From Candidatus Omnitrophota bacterium (lineage in GTDB: Bacteria; Ratteibacteria; UBA8468; B48-G9; DTJG01): 11,607 bases of DNA. Both the position numbers and the translations under genes were made by a program. This document shows, one piece after another, positions 1 to 7,369 of this stretch (the stretch's first letter is position 1; each line of letters begins with the position of its first letter). The stretch spans positions 1 to 11,607 of the forward strand of contig JAMWBX010000007.1 of assembly GCA_023818725.1 (NCBI GenBank), read 5' to 3'. The notes beneath the pieces are model-generated. The model did not search any database and was not told the DNA's origin. It worked only from the letters and a program-made list of their open reading frames with translations.

Positions 1-966
1 CATGATGAAATCTCTTGTGTCAAGTTTGAACAATGCATCAACAAGGTATATGTCAGGATGGCTGAACTGATCAATATCAGGATCATCTGGCGCAGTGTGA
101 CCTGAATAATAAGAAAGTATGCATCTTGCAGGATTTTCAGGGTCCTTTGCGACCCCCATATATGAAATGTCGAAACCAGGACCTGATGGCAAAACAATTC
201 TTAATTCCGGTTTATTTTTTATAATTTTAAATACGGCCAAATGGGCAATGTCAGGGTGCAGAAACCACCTTCCTGAAATCCATATATCATCTTCAATCAA
301 CCACAAAGCCGGTCCTTCCAGTGGAATATCAAGACGCTTCATTTCCCATTTTCTGTAAGGCGGCTTTGAAGTGCAAAGATATGGTCTTCTGCTTTTATCA
401 TCGCATCTCATTATCATCACTGCGGTGCCATCTTTTTTGAAATCAAGGTAACACTCTGTTGGAATATCCTTTCCTTTATGTATTACATACTTTTTCTCCC
501 AGTTTATTCCGTCATCACTCTCAAACCAGGCAACAGTTGATGAACTTTCACTTTTAAACTCGCCGTAAGCAGCGCAAAAATACCTTCCATTGTAAAACTG
601 GGGCCTCCATAAGATAAAATTATCTGTGCCTGTCATTTCTGTCCACTGGCTCCAGTTTCTGCCATTTTCCGTATGGGCAGCAAAGGCACTAATTTCATCT
701 CCTGCCTCAAAGCCAACAACAAAAAGCCTTTTTCCATCAGTGTAAAGATAAGCATCCCTTGCATCACATTTTTTTCTAAATGCAGCCACGATTTCAAAAT
801 GTTTTCCGTCATCATCGCTTCTTAGCACAATGATTTTTCCTGTTGGGTCAGCATGCGCTGCGCCCTGCCTGTAAGCTACATAAAGGGAACCTTTGAAAAA
901 ACAGGCTCCTGTAAAAGCATTATGGTATGCGTCATCAGTAATTCTTCTGATACTTTTTACAAACAT
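1..966 (-). CDS. Sialidase-like (BNR/Asp-box) beta-propeller protein, 3' end off window
   Basis: An open frame of 322 codons runs from ATG at 966 to the left edge with no stop, so the C-terminus is missing, probably by only a little. A strong Shine-Dalgarno (AAGGAGG) sits 4 nt before the ATG, and the start overlaps the end of the upstream gene by 10 bp, suggesting translational coupling. Three degenerate Asp-box motifs (S/E-x-D-x-G-x-x-W/F) are spaced about 50 residues apart: SDDDGKHF (50-57), HTENGRNW (98-105) and ESDDGINW (149-156). This is the pattern of a five- or six-bladed sialidase-type propeller. No signal peptide is seen, so it would be cytoplasmic. It is the last visible gene of a glycosidase operon, so a role in glycan recognition or cleavage is likely. 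True sialidase activity is not shown, because an arginine triad cannot be assigned by eye. The fold is fairly secure; the substrate is unknown. Confidence 0.8.
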   Translation of the reverse strand, partial: MFVKSIRRITDDAYHNAFTGACFFKGSLYVAYRQGAAHADPTGKIIVLRSDDDGKHFEIVAAFRKKCDARDAYLYTDGKRLFVVGFEAGDEISAFAAHTENGRNWSQWTEMTGTDNFILWRPQFYNGRYFCAAYGEFKSESSSTVAWFESDDGINWEKKYVIHKGKDIPTECYLDFKKDGTAVMIMRCDDKSRRPYLCTSKPPYRKWEMKRLDIPLEGPALWLIEDDIWISGRWFLHPDIAHLAVFKIIKNKPELRIVLPSGPGFDISYMGVAKDPENPARCILSYYSGHTAPDDPDIDQFSHPDIYLVDALFKLDTRDFIM

Positions 967-2348
967 AATTCCTCCTTGTTTTTGGTGTAAAAAACTTCAA
1001 CGCTTACAATCCTGACGGTTTCTTTTTTCCTTTCTTCGTCTTTGTGCCAGTTATGGCTTCCATTCATCACAACAATGCTGTTGTATCCATTTTTTATCAT
1101 GGATGGATCAAACTCAAAATTGAATGCGGTATGCTCGGGCACATGATGGGTATAACCTGCAGGGCACAAAAGTTTGTCTGTCTGTTTGCCTTTGAAATTG
1201 GGCCAGCGACCATTAAAGCTAATACCAATAGATGGCATTTTTTCCTTTTTTTCCACTACAACCTGAATGATAATTCTCATTTTTTTTTCCGGCTCTTTCA
1301 TCATTGGAAGAACAAATTCTTTTCTGCATTGAGGCTCAATATGACAGGGAACCTGGCCGATTGACTCAAAAAAGTTGTGGACATAAAATCCGACCCCGGA
1401 TGAAAAGGTATAAAATTTGGGTTTGCCTTTGAGATATTCAGTGTTATGGAGGTTTTTCAAGGATGAATAATCGGCAAAAAAATCTGCGTCTTCCCAGAAC
1501 CAGTGTCCGGGTGTATCAGCGCAAAAGAAATTGAATGTCTCAATTCCATCGCATCCAAGAGCAAGTTTACCTGCTGCATTGCCTCTGAGTATTTCAGGAC
1601 TGAAGGCATTTAATCTGTATCCCCTCGCATCAGAAGCGCCAATGGATTTATTTGGAGTTTTTCCAGGGAAATATACCATCAGCCAGTTAGTTCCAAGTTC
1701 AACCACACCATAAACCGCGATATCCTTACCAAGCTCATTTTTTATTCTGTCATAAGGGATATCCCAGGATGTCTGCCAGGTATTTGTCGGGCAAACAAAA
1801 TCAAGCATTCCCTTTTTCCCCATTGCAGGTATATCAATTCCAATCTGCCTTAGTTGTTCAAAAGTACCGGCATATCTGATACCCATGTAAAATGGTTTGC
1901 CTGTTTTTTTCGCTTTCATATTGCATAGTTTTCTTATTTCAAAATGCCAGTCAGTTATTAAATCAATCGCCTTTTGTGATGCAGGCGCTTCACAACACAG
2001 AGGCCATCGTGTCCAGTCAAGTTCAATGCCATCAAAATCATAATTCTCGACACAGTCCCTGATTAACTCTTTCATATAATTTCGGACTTCCTTTTTTTCA
2101 TAGTTAAGCCCCTGCCAGGCAATATTTGGACTTTCTTCTGGATTGCTTGTTATTCCTCTTAGACGCATCTTTTTGTCTTTAAAAAGTTTGCAATTCATAA
2201 AATCAAATTCTGGTTTTAAACTTGCGCCATGCATGTCATTCATTCTTATTGAAACCCACGGCGAAATCCGATTTCTTCTGCATGCCTTTGTTGCTTCATC
2301 TAACCAGTCAGCTCCATCCTCAACAAGGTCAAGATATCTATCCATCAT
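957..2348 (-). CDS. Glycoside-hydrolase-like TIM-barrel protein, C-terminal part of a split gene
   Basis: This 463-residue ORF starts at ATG 2348, which overlaps the stop of the preceding ORF as ATGA. Its first residues (MMDRYLDLVEDGADWL) read as mid-barrel sequence: an alpha helix followed by the strand ISPWVSIRMND (28-38). It does not look like a natural N-terminus. The strand motif DFDGIELDWTRWP (104-116), with acidic residues E109 and D111, is typical of a (beta/alpha)8 glycosidase-like barrel at a catalytic strand end. The last 110 or so residues look like a beta-sandwich accessory domain. Joined to the 107-residue ORF upstream, it would make one protein of about 571 residues. It lies between a URO-D-like gene and a sialidase-like gene in an apparent sugar-degradation operon, and no secretion signal is seen. 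The specific CAZy family cannot be named from sequence alone, and the substrate is unknown. Confidence 0.8.
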   Translation of the reverse strand: MMDRYLDLVEDGADWLDEATKACRRNRISPWVSIRMNDMHGASLKPEFDFMNCKLFKDKKMRLRGITSNPEESPNIAWQGLNYEKKEVRNYMKELIRDCVENYDFDGIELDWTRWPLCCEAPASQKAIDLITDWHFEIRKLCNMKAKKTGKPFYMGIRYAGTFEQLRQIGIDIPAMGKKGMLDFVCPTNTWQTSWDIPYDRIKNELGKDIAVYGVVELGTNWLMVYFPGKTPNKSIGASDARGYRLNAFSPEILRGNAAGKLALGCDGIETFNFFCADTPGHWFWEDADFFADYSSLKNLHNTEYLKGKPKFYTFSSGVGFYVHNFFESIGQVPCHIEPQCRKEFVLPMMKEPEKKMRIIIQVVVEKKEKMPSIGISFNGRWPNFKGKQTDKLLCPAGYTHHVPEHTAFNFEFDPSMIKNGYNSIVVMNGSHNWHKDEERKKETVRIVSVEVFYTKNKEELCL

Positions 2349-2668
2349 ACCATCTCGTTAAGATACCTGTCAATCTGTTCTTCAGTCATTGGTTGACCGA
2401 GAATATGTCCGAAGAAAAATGATTTATCACCCCTTTTATATCCATCAAGGTTTGTCTCAACGCGCTTGCTCGGATACCAGGCAACCTGGGCATTGCTGTT
2501 TATGCAAACTGTGTCAACTCCATTTTGGGCGAGAACATCAATACAGTGATGGATATGTTTTGCGCTGAACCTTTTGTTTTCAGGATAATACCAGAGGCTT
2601 TTTTTGTTATATTTGTAAAAAAAGCCATTGCAGTCAACATTAAACAAATTTTTGCTTTCTGGTTTCAT
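2345..2668 (-). CDS. N-terminal part of the split glycoside-hydrolase-like protein
   Basis: The 107-residue ORF starts at ATG 2668, preceded by GGTAGG as ribosome-binding site, 8 nt after the URO-D-like gene ends. It reads as the first strands of a TIM-barrel enzyme: FNVDCNGFFY (9-18), then AKHIHHCIDVLAQNGVDTVCINSNAQVAWYPSK, a helix plus a strand ending in a likely substrate-facing segment. It terminates at TGA 2347-2345 directly before the barrel continues in the -1 frame. A fragment this short would not fold into a complete barrel, so this is very probably the front part of one gene. The interruption could be a one-base deletion, a sequencing error, or a genuine coupled two-ORF arrangement. 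The downstream frame is closed by TAA about five codons before the junction, so the shift must lie within roughly 15 nt. Confidence 0.75.
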   Translation of the reverse strand: MKPESKNLFNVDCNGFFYKYNKKSLWYYPENKRFSAKHIHHCIDVLAQNGVDTVCINSNAQVAWYPSKRVETNLDGYKRGDKSFFFGHILGQPMTEEQIDRYLNEMV

Positions 2669-2676
2669 AGTTTTTC

Positions 2677-3729
2677 CTACCTTTTTTGGTATTTTTTGAC
2701 TGCTTCAAAATAATACAGAGCGTTGTCCAGAGGAACATTCGGTGGAATATGGTTTCCCACAGCCATTACAAAGCCAGGGCATTTTTTCGCTGTATTGAAA
2801 CACCTTAAAACCTCTTTTTCAATGTCCTGCTTTGTTCCAAAGGTTAAAACTCTGCAATCAGCGTTACCAACAATCACATGGGTCCTGCCGTACTTTTTGA
2901 CTACAGTTTCCAAGTCAGTTAATGGCTCAAAGATAAATCCGTCTGCTCCTGCCTGCGCTATATCGTCAATAAATTCAGTAAAATTGCCGTCAGAACAAAA
3001 CAGCACTTTTATGCCCTTTTCTTTCAAAACAGACCATAGTTTTTTGTATCTCGGGAAAATATATTTTCTGTACCATTCCGGATTGAATATTGCGCCATTT
3101 GACCATACCATATCGTCATGAGAAATAAAAGCAAAATGTCCTACTTTTGCCCACGCCTGATAATTAGCCAGAGAAAGGTTAAAAAATCCTTCAAGAACAT
3201 AATCTCCAAATCTTTCAGGGTCATAACCAACTGCTTCAAGAAGCATCTCCCAGCCAAAGCTTTCGATGCAACCAGAAACAATGGTTTTGTAATAACCGGC
3301 TGTTACCACAGTATCAGGATATGCCTTTTGAGCATTCTCAAGGGATTGTTTGAAAAAAATTGCTCTTTCTTCAATATCAGGTGCTCCATACTCTTTTGCT
3401 GCGTCAAAATTTAATACTTCTTCCACTGACCTGAAGGGACAGACCTGCGGTTTTCTGTAATCGCTTCCATCTTCTAAAAAAACAGCGTGCCCCATATCAG
3501 TGGTTCTTCCAAGTTCGCTCCATTTGACAGGTCCATCATTTGTTGACCATAAAAAATCATAAGGAACCCACTGGTAGAATTTCCTGTATGCCTGGTGGGA
3601 TTGTTCAGGATTAGTCGGGTCCAATCCAGTGATATGCTTAATTAAAGACCAGTGGCTGCAGTACTCTGTTCTTCCAACCCTTTCAGCAGGTTGCAGATTT
3701 AAGATACTTTTGAATATTTCTATAGACAT
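2677..3729 (-). CDS. Uroporphyrinogen decarboxylase (URO-D)-superfamily protein, likely methyltransferase-like
   Basis: A full-length 350-residue URO-D/MtaA-type barrel. The second half carries superfamily hallmarks: YRKYIFPRYKKLW (220-232), VLFCSDGN (242-249), GADGFIFEPL (261-270) and the C-terminal GNHIPPNVP (325-333). Members act either as HemE or as methyltransferases moving methyl groups from corrinoid proteins to CoM or folate. The MtaA zinc-ligand set (HxC plus a later Cys) is not kept. The first site reads L-F-C245-S-D, and the later Cys position reads N326-H327, so the chemistry is uncertain. HemE is unlikely, given the divergent N-terminus and the setting between a GH3 glucosidase (5 nt upstream) and a glycosidase-like gene (8 nt downstream). 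The ATG at 3729 has no visible Shine-Dalgarno, so translation may be coupled to the GH3 gene. A role in demethylating sugars is possible but only inferred. Confidence 0.85.
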   Translation of the reverse strand: MSIEIFKSILNLQPAERVGRTEYCSHWSLIKHITGLDPTNPEQSHQAYRKFYQWVPYDFLWSTNDGPVKWSELGRTTDMGHAVFLEDGSDYRKPQVCPFRSVEEVLNFDAAKEYGAPDIEERAIFFKQSLENAQKAYPDTVVTAGYYKTIVSGCIESFGWEMLLEAVGYDPERFGDYVLEGFFNLSLANYQAWAKVGHFAFISHDDMVWSNGAIFNPEWYRKYIFPRYKKLWSVLKEKGIKVLFCSDGNFTEFIDDIAQAGADGFIFEPLTDLETVVKKYGRTHVIVGNADCRVLTFGTKQDIEKEVLRCFNTAKKCPGFVMAVGNHIPPNVPLDNALYYFEAVKKYQKR

Positions 3730-3734
3730 AAGGG

Positions 3735-5837
3735 TTATTTTATTTCAAATGTTGCCTTCAGCCCTTGCGCGCTATTTGGGCCGGCCATTACTTCAAAAAG
3801 TCCTGGTTCCACTTTTGGTTTCAGATTTTCATCAAGAAATGAAACATCTTGATGGTTCAAAGAAAAATCAACAATCTTTTTTTCGCCTGGTTTCAGGTGT
3901 ATTTTCTCAAATCTAACAAGCTGCTTTACCGGTCTTATAACAGAGCAAACAATATCCCTCAAATAAAGCTGAACCACTTCATTTCCTTCATATTTCCCCG
4001 TGTTTTCAATTTCTACTGAAATCTTGATGCTGCTTTTACCAGAAAAGACCTTTAAGTTCCTATAATTGAAACTCGTGTAGCTGAGCCCATATCCAAAAGG
4101 AAACATTGGCTGGAATCCCCTCACCTCAACATAATCGTATTTCCTCAAACAGGGTAGGTGGTTATAATAAAGCGGAAGCTGTCCTGTAAAACGGGGAAAT
4201 GTAATTGGAAGTTTACCAGATGGGTTATAATCGCCAAAGAGGACATTTGCTATTGCGTTTCCACCTTCTTCTCCAGGATACCACGCCTCTATCACCGCAT
4301 CAACACAGCCAATCCAGTTTTGCATTGTTATTGCGCTTCCATTGATGAGAACAACAATAACCGGAGTCCCGGTATCAGAAACCGCCTTGATTAAATCTTC
4401 CTGAACCCCGGGAAGATTAAGGTTGCATCTATCCCTGTTTTCTCCTTCTGTTTCAGAAGAATTTCCCATTACTAAAATCGCGACATCAGCCCTCTGAGCC
4501 GCAGAAACCGCCTTTGAAAAACCTGATTTATCTATGCTGTTGACCTTACATCCCTCAGCAAAATAAAGTTTAGTCCTTTTTGAGATTTTGTTTTTTATTC
4601 CTTCAAACGCTGTCACAACCTTTATTCCAGAACCGCTGTATCCACCAAGCCGCACTGCGTCAGCGTTTGGACCGATCACCGCAATTGAACCAGTGTCAGT
4701 TGAAAGTGGAAGAATCCCATTGTTTTTAAGTAGAACCATACATCTTTCAGCAGCCTTCAGGGCAAAATTCCTGTGCTCCTCGCAATCACAAATTTTTTTG
4801 GCTTTTTCTGGATCCGAGAAAGGACTTTCAAATAACCCAAGCCAGATTTTACCCTTTAAAACCCTTTCAACAGCGATATCAATCAGGGATTCTGAAACCC
4901 TTCCTTCTCTAACAAGCTGTGCAAGATGAGAAAAACACGGCGAATCTGGAATTTCAATGTCCAGCCCTGCCTCAAGGGCAAGATGTCCAGCGCCGGCAAG
5001 ACTATCAGCAACGCCGTGACTTCCATAAAGTCCCCAGACAGAGCCATAGTCAGAAACAACAAATCCGTCAAATCCCCATTCACCCCTCAACACATCTGTC
5101 AAAAGCCACCTGTTTGATGAAGAAGGAATTCCGTTTATTGAGTTATAGGCAGCCATTACGCTTAATGCCTTTGCTTCTATAATGCTTGCTTTGAAAGCAG
5201 GGAAAAATACCTCTCTTAAAATCCTTTCTGAAAAAAACACAGGACCGCTATCCCTTCCGCCATCACCTGCAAAATCAGCAGCAAAATGTTTTGGGGTCGC
5301 AATAACCTTTTGGCTTTGCAATCCTTTAATGAAAGCAACAGCCATCAAAGATGTTAGATAAGGGTCTTCTCCGTATGTCTCCTCAACCCTACCATGTCTT
5401 GAATCCCTGGCAATATTTATTGTTGGAGAAAGCGCCTGATGAATCCCTCTTGCTCTTGTTTCTTTTCCAATAATCCTGGCGATTTTCTCAACCATTGCGG
5501 GTTCCCAGCTGCTTGCAAGCGCTATTGACTGCGGAAAACTTGTTGAGCCCTCTGCCATACAACCGTGAAGGCACTCATCATGAATGATCACAGGAACTTT
5601 TGGTCCGGTGCCTGCAGCAATCTTTTGAATTTCATTTGCAATTTCTGTTCCCTGTTCAGACTCAAATTGTCTTAAAACCGGACTGATCTGACCTGCGCCG
5701 TTTTTCAATACAGCATTAGCTTTTGAAGGTGAAAAATTTTCTTTTTCAAGCAATTGATTTCTTTCCACGCACATCAACTGCGCTGTTTTTTCTTCAAGAG
5801 TCATTTTTGACAGAATCTTTTTTATTCTCTCATCCAT
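3735..5837 (-). CDS. Glycoside hydrolase family 3 beta-glucosidase-like enzyme
   Basis: A complete 700-residue GH3 enzyme that hydrolyses terminal beta-linked (glucosyl or related) sugars by a retaining mechanism. The N-terminal barrel (about 1-340) contains DECLHG (87-92), the RHGRVEETYGEDPYL region (147-161), KHF (183-185) and the nucleophile motif SDYGS with D263. The alpha/beta sandwich domain follows (about 365-560), with the ETEGENRDR segment. Its E464 matches the acid/base Glu position of the EGxDR motif. A C-terminal fibronectin III-like domain (about 600-690) includes NEVVQLYL and the PGLFEV end motif. This is the Bgl3/BglX-type three-domain order. There is no signal peptide, so the enzyme is probably cytoplasmic and acts on imported oligosaccharides. 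AAAGGAGGG precedes the ATG at 5837. It is the first gene of the minus-strand operon and diverges from the gene starting at 5901. The exact sugar specificity is unknown. Confidence 0.95.
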   Translation of the reverse strand: MDERIKKILSKMTLEEKTAQLMCVERNQLLEKENFSPSKANAVLKNGAGQISPVLRQFESEQGTEIANEIQKIAAGTGPKVPVIIHDECLHGCMAEGSTSFPQSIALASSWEPAMVEKIARIIGKETRARGIHQALSPTINIARDSRHGRVEETYGEDPYLTSLMAVAFIKGLQSQKVIATPKHFAADFAGDGGRDSGPVFFSERILREVFFPAFKASIIEAKALSVMAAYNSINGIPSSSNRWLLTDVLRGEWGFDGFVVSDYGSVWGLYGSHGVADSLAGAGHLALEAGLDIEIPDSPCFSHLAQLVREGRVSESLIDIAVERVLKGKIWLGLFESPFSDPEKAKKICDCEEHRNFALKAAERCMVLLKNNGILPLSTDTGSIAVIGPNADAVRLGGYSGSGIKVVTAFEGIKNKISKRTKLYFAEGCKVNSIDKSGFSKAVSAAQRADVAILVMGNSSETEGENRDRCNLNLPGVQEDLIKAVSDTGTPVIVVLINGSAITMQNWIGCVDAVIEAWYPGEEGGNAIANVLFGDYNPSGKLPITFPRFTGQLPLYYNHLPCLRKYDYVEVRGFQPMFPFGYGLSYTSFNYRNLKVFSGKSSIKISVEIENTGKYEGNEVVQLYLRDIVCSVIRPVKQLVRFEKIHLKPGEKKIVDFSLNHQDVSFLDENLKPKVEPGLFEVMAGPNSAQGLKATFEIK

Positions 5838-5900
5838 TTATCCCTCCTTTAGAAAAAAAGAGCGATTTGTGATAGAATAAATCAAAAAGAAAAAAAGTCA
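5838..5900. promoter_or_regulatory. Divergent intergenic region between glycosidase and ROS operons
   Basis: This 63-bp AT-rich gap separates the two divergent starts (5837 minus, 5901 plus) and must hold, or lie close to, promoters for at least one operon. On the plus strand TAGAAT (5874-5879) matches five of six bases of a -10 box and would place a start site about 15 nt before the ATG at 5901. I find no convincing -35 box at the right distance. The left end is occupied by the GH3 Shine-Dalgarno on the minus strand (5841-5850). The small size means that any regulator bound here could affect both operons. The promoter assignment is weak. Confidence 0.3.
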
Positions 5901-6272
5901 ATGTTCTGGAAAACCCTGAGTCCAAACCTGCAAGCTGGTGCGAAAACAGTCGAAATCCGCTCTTTGAAACTCATAGATGACCACGGCAATTTTAAAAGAC
6001 ACAGGGTTTCAACATGCTGGGACCCAACAAAACCAAAATTTTCAAAAACACCGGCTGTTGGTCGTCTTGTCAAAGAAAAAGATGGAAGAATAGGTGTTAT
6101 GGTTAACGGAAAACATGGAACAAGCATTAAAATAGGTGGACTTGATGGCTGTTTTCCCTGCATCTTTGTTGCGCTTAATAACATTTCAAAAAAGCCGAAA
6201 ATTTTGCTTCTAAAAAATTTAGCTTTAGAACTATATTCAGAAGGAGAACTGATTTTCGCAAAAGAAAAATGA
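5901..6272 (+). CDS. Conserved-looking protein of unknown function, 123 aa
   Basis: I do not recognise this family. The 123-residue product is rich in lysine and short beta-prone segments: KTVEIRSLKLIDDHG (15-29), then a W-D-P-T-K-P motif with a nearby cysteine (about 38-45), then two GG/GK turns (GRIGVMVNGKHG, IKIGGLDG) and a C-terminal hydrophobic stretch. It has no signal peptide or membrane segment, so it is probably soluble. The plus-strand reading has normal amino-acid composition, whereas the antisense frame over the same bases is serine/phenylalanine-rich and looks like a shadow. No Shine-Dalgarno is evident before the ATG, only an A-rich leader, and the true start could differ. It lies 53 bp upstream of superoxide reductase, the first of several oxygen-defence genes on this strand, so it may share their promoter. 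Function is unknown. Confidence 0.6.
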   Translation: MFWKTLSPNLQAGAKTVEIRSLKLIDDHGNFKRHRVSTCWDPTKPKFSKTPAVGRLVKEKDGRIGVMVNGKHGTSIKIGGLDGCFPCIFVALNNISKKPKILLLKNLALELYSEGELIFAKEK

Positions 6273-6325
6273 AACAAAAAAAGATTTCAGCGCATCTAAA
6301 ATTGAACAGTTAACAAGGGGGAAAA

Positions 6326-6715
6326 ATGGAAGAGAAAAAGGCTTATAAGTGCGAAGATGATATTTTGTGCGGAGTTAACAGGCCAAAGGATGTCGCAAAT
6401 ATGACTGACTTCGAAAAGAAACACATACCTGTGATAAGTGCTCCGGATAAGGTGAAAAGAGATGAAGAGTTCGATGTGAAAATTGAAGTGGGAAAGATTG
6501 TTTCTCATCCAAACGAAGCAGGCCATTTCATCCAGTGGGTAGAACTTTATAGCGGAGATACTTTTCTTACAAGGGCCTACTTCAATGGTGGCTCTTCATA
6601 CCCTGAGGTAACATTCAGGGTAAAACTTTCTCACAGTCATGGTTTTCTGAAAGCATGGGCAATGTGCAATCTACACGGACTGTGGCAGGCAGAAAAGCCC
6701 ATTGAGATTGAATAA
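6326..6715 (+). CDS. sor: Superoxide reductase (desulfoferrodoxin-family, single iron site)
   Basis: The 129-residue protein reduces superoxide to hydrogen peroxide without making oxygen, the usual anaerobe solution, taking electrons from rubredoxin-like donors in the cytoplasm. The square-pyramidal Fe(His4)(Cys) site is visible: H33 in KKHIPVI, H61 and H67 in HPNEAGHFIQWVELY, and C114 and H117 in CNLHGLW. There is no N-terminal desulforedoxin domain, so it belongs to the one-iron class, although two cysteines (C9, C15) occur in the N-terminal extension. In classical one-iron enzymes a Glu sits two residues before the first His (EKH). Here that position is Lys31 and the Glu is one residue further away (EKKH). 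An AAGGGGG ribosome-binding site precedes the ATG. The gene lies 15 bp before the WrbA-like gene and in the same run as rubrerythrin, which would remove the peroxide produced. Confidence 0.93.
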   Translation: MEEKKAYKCEDDILCGVNRPKDVANMTDFEKKHIPVISAPDKVKRDEEFDVKIEVGKIVSHPNEAGHFIQWVELYSGDTFLTRAYFNGGSSYPEVTFRVKLSHSHGFLKAWAMCNLHGLWQAEKPIEIE

Positions 6716-6730
6716 TAACAAAAGTTTTCC

Positions 6731-7357
6731 ATGGACGAGATAAAGATTCTGGTTCTTTACTACAGCATGTATGGAAACGTCTATTCAATGGCTAAAGAGG
6801 TTGTTACTGGCATTCAGGAAGTTAAAAATGCGCAGCCATTGTTGAGAAAGGTTCCAGACCTTTTGCCTGAATCCGTGGTTAAAAAAAATCAGGACATTCT
6901 AAGGGCCGTTGAATGGCAGAAAGATGTTCCTGTGGCAACGATGGACGATTTAAGAAACTGCGATGGGCTTTTGCTTGGCACACCAACCAGATTTGGCAAT
7001 ATGTGTTCTCAAATGAGAAATTTTCTTGATAAGACAGGCCCGCTCTGGATTGAGGGTGCCCTTAAAGGGAAACCAGCAGGAATTTTCACTTCTTCCATCT
7101 CTTTGCATGGTGGCCCGGACTCAACATGTATCGCTACAATGCTTACGCTTTTGCACCATGGAATGATTATTGTCGGAATTCCATCCAACACACCTGAACT
7201 TATGAAAACAACATCAGGAGGCACTCCATACGGAGCAAGTCATGTCGTAGGAATGGGTGAGAATTTCAAGGAACTATCAGAAGAGGAAAAACAATTATGC
7301 CGGTTTCTCGGTAAAAGGGTTGCAGAGATTGCGGTAAAATTAAAACATAACATCTAA
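6731..7357 (+). CDS. wrbA: WrbA-like flavodoxin-fold NAD(P)H:quinone oxidoreductase
   Basis: A 208-residue flavodoxin-fold protein of the WrbA (type IV NAD(P)H:quinone oxidoreductase) family, which binds FMN as a tetramer and reduces quinones by two electrons, avoiding semiquinone and superoxide. The FMN phosphate loop is YYSMYGNVYSMA (10-21). The second FMN segment is GTPTRFGNMCSQMRNFLD (83-100). HGGPDST (126-132) followed by a helix and HHGMIIVGIP (142-151) completes the family signature. Length matches the family (about 200). It follows superoxide reductase by 15 bp and precedes rubrerythrin by 12 bp. No clear Shine-Dalgarno is seen before the ATG at 6731, so translation may be coupled. 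It might instead act as a flavodoxin-like electron carrier for its neighbours, but the C-terminal half fits WrbA better than a simple flavodoxin. Confidence 0.9.
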   Translation: MDEIKILVLYYSMYGNVYSMAKEVVTGIQEVKNAQPLLRKVPDLLPESVVKKNQDILRAVEWQKDVPVATMDDLRNCDGLLLGTPTRFGNMCSQMRNFLDKTGPLWIEGALKGKPAGIFTSSISLHGGPDSTCIATMLTLLHHGMIIVGIPSNTPELMKTTSGGTPYGASHVVGMGENFKELSEEEKQLCRFLGKRVAEIAVKLKHNI

Positions 7358-7369
7358 CAGGAGGATTTT

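Noticed and set aside
2340..2360. Programmed -1 ribosomal frameshift site joining the two glycosidase ORFs
   Set aside because: There is no X-XXY-YYZ slippery heptamer in the short allowed interval and no evident downstream hairpin.
2335..2400. Near-repeat of the D-R-Y-L coding segment on both sides of the split (29 nt apart), as if a tandem duplication caused the frame change
   Set aside because: The two copies diverge outside a few bases, and both segments read as normal consecutive helices of the barrel, so chance similarity is more likely than a duplication.
4883..5182. Several 60-90 residue frames on both strands inside the GH3 gene
   Set aside because: They are overlapped entirely by the motif-rich GH3 frame and show no motifs of their own.
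5851..5897. A-rich tracts in the divergent gap as a possible transposon end or attachment site
   Set aside because: No inverted or direct repeat flanks them. A-rich leaders are common throughout this AT-leaning sequence.
5882..6277. A 131-residue minus-strand frame covering the gene at 5901-6272
   Set aside because: Its composition is Ser/Phe/Pro-rich with no recognisable motif, as expected of an antisense shadow. The plus-strand frame has ordinary composition and fits the operon.
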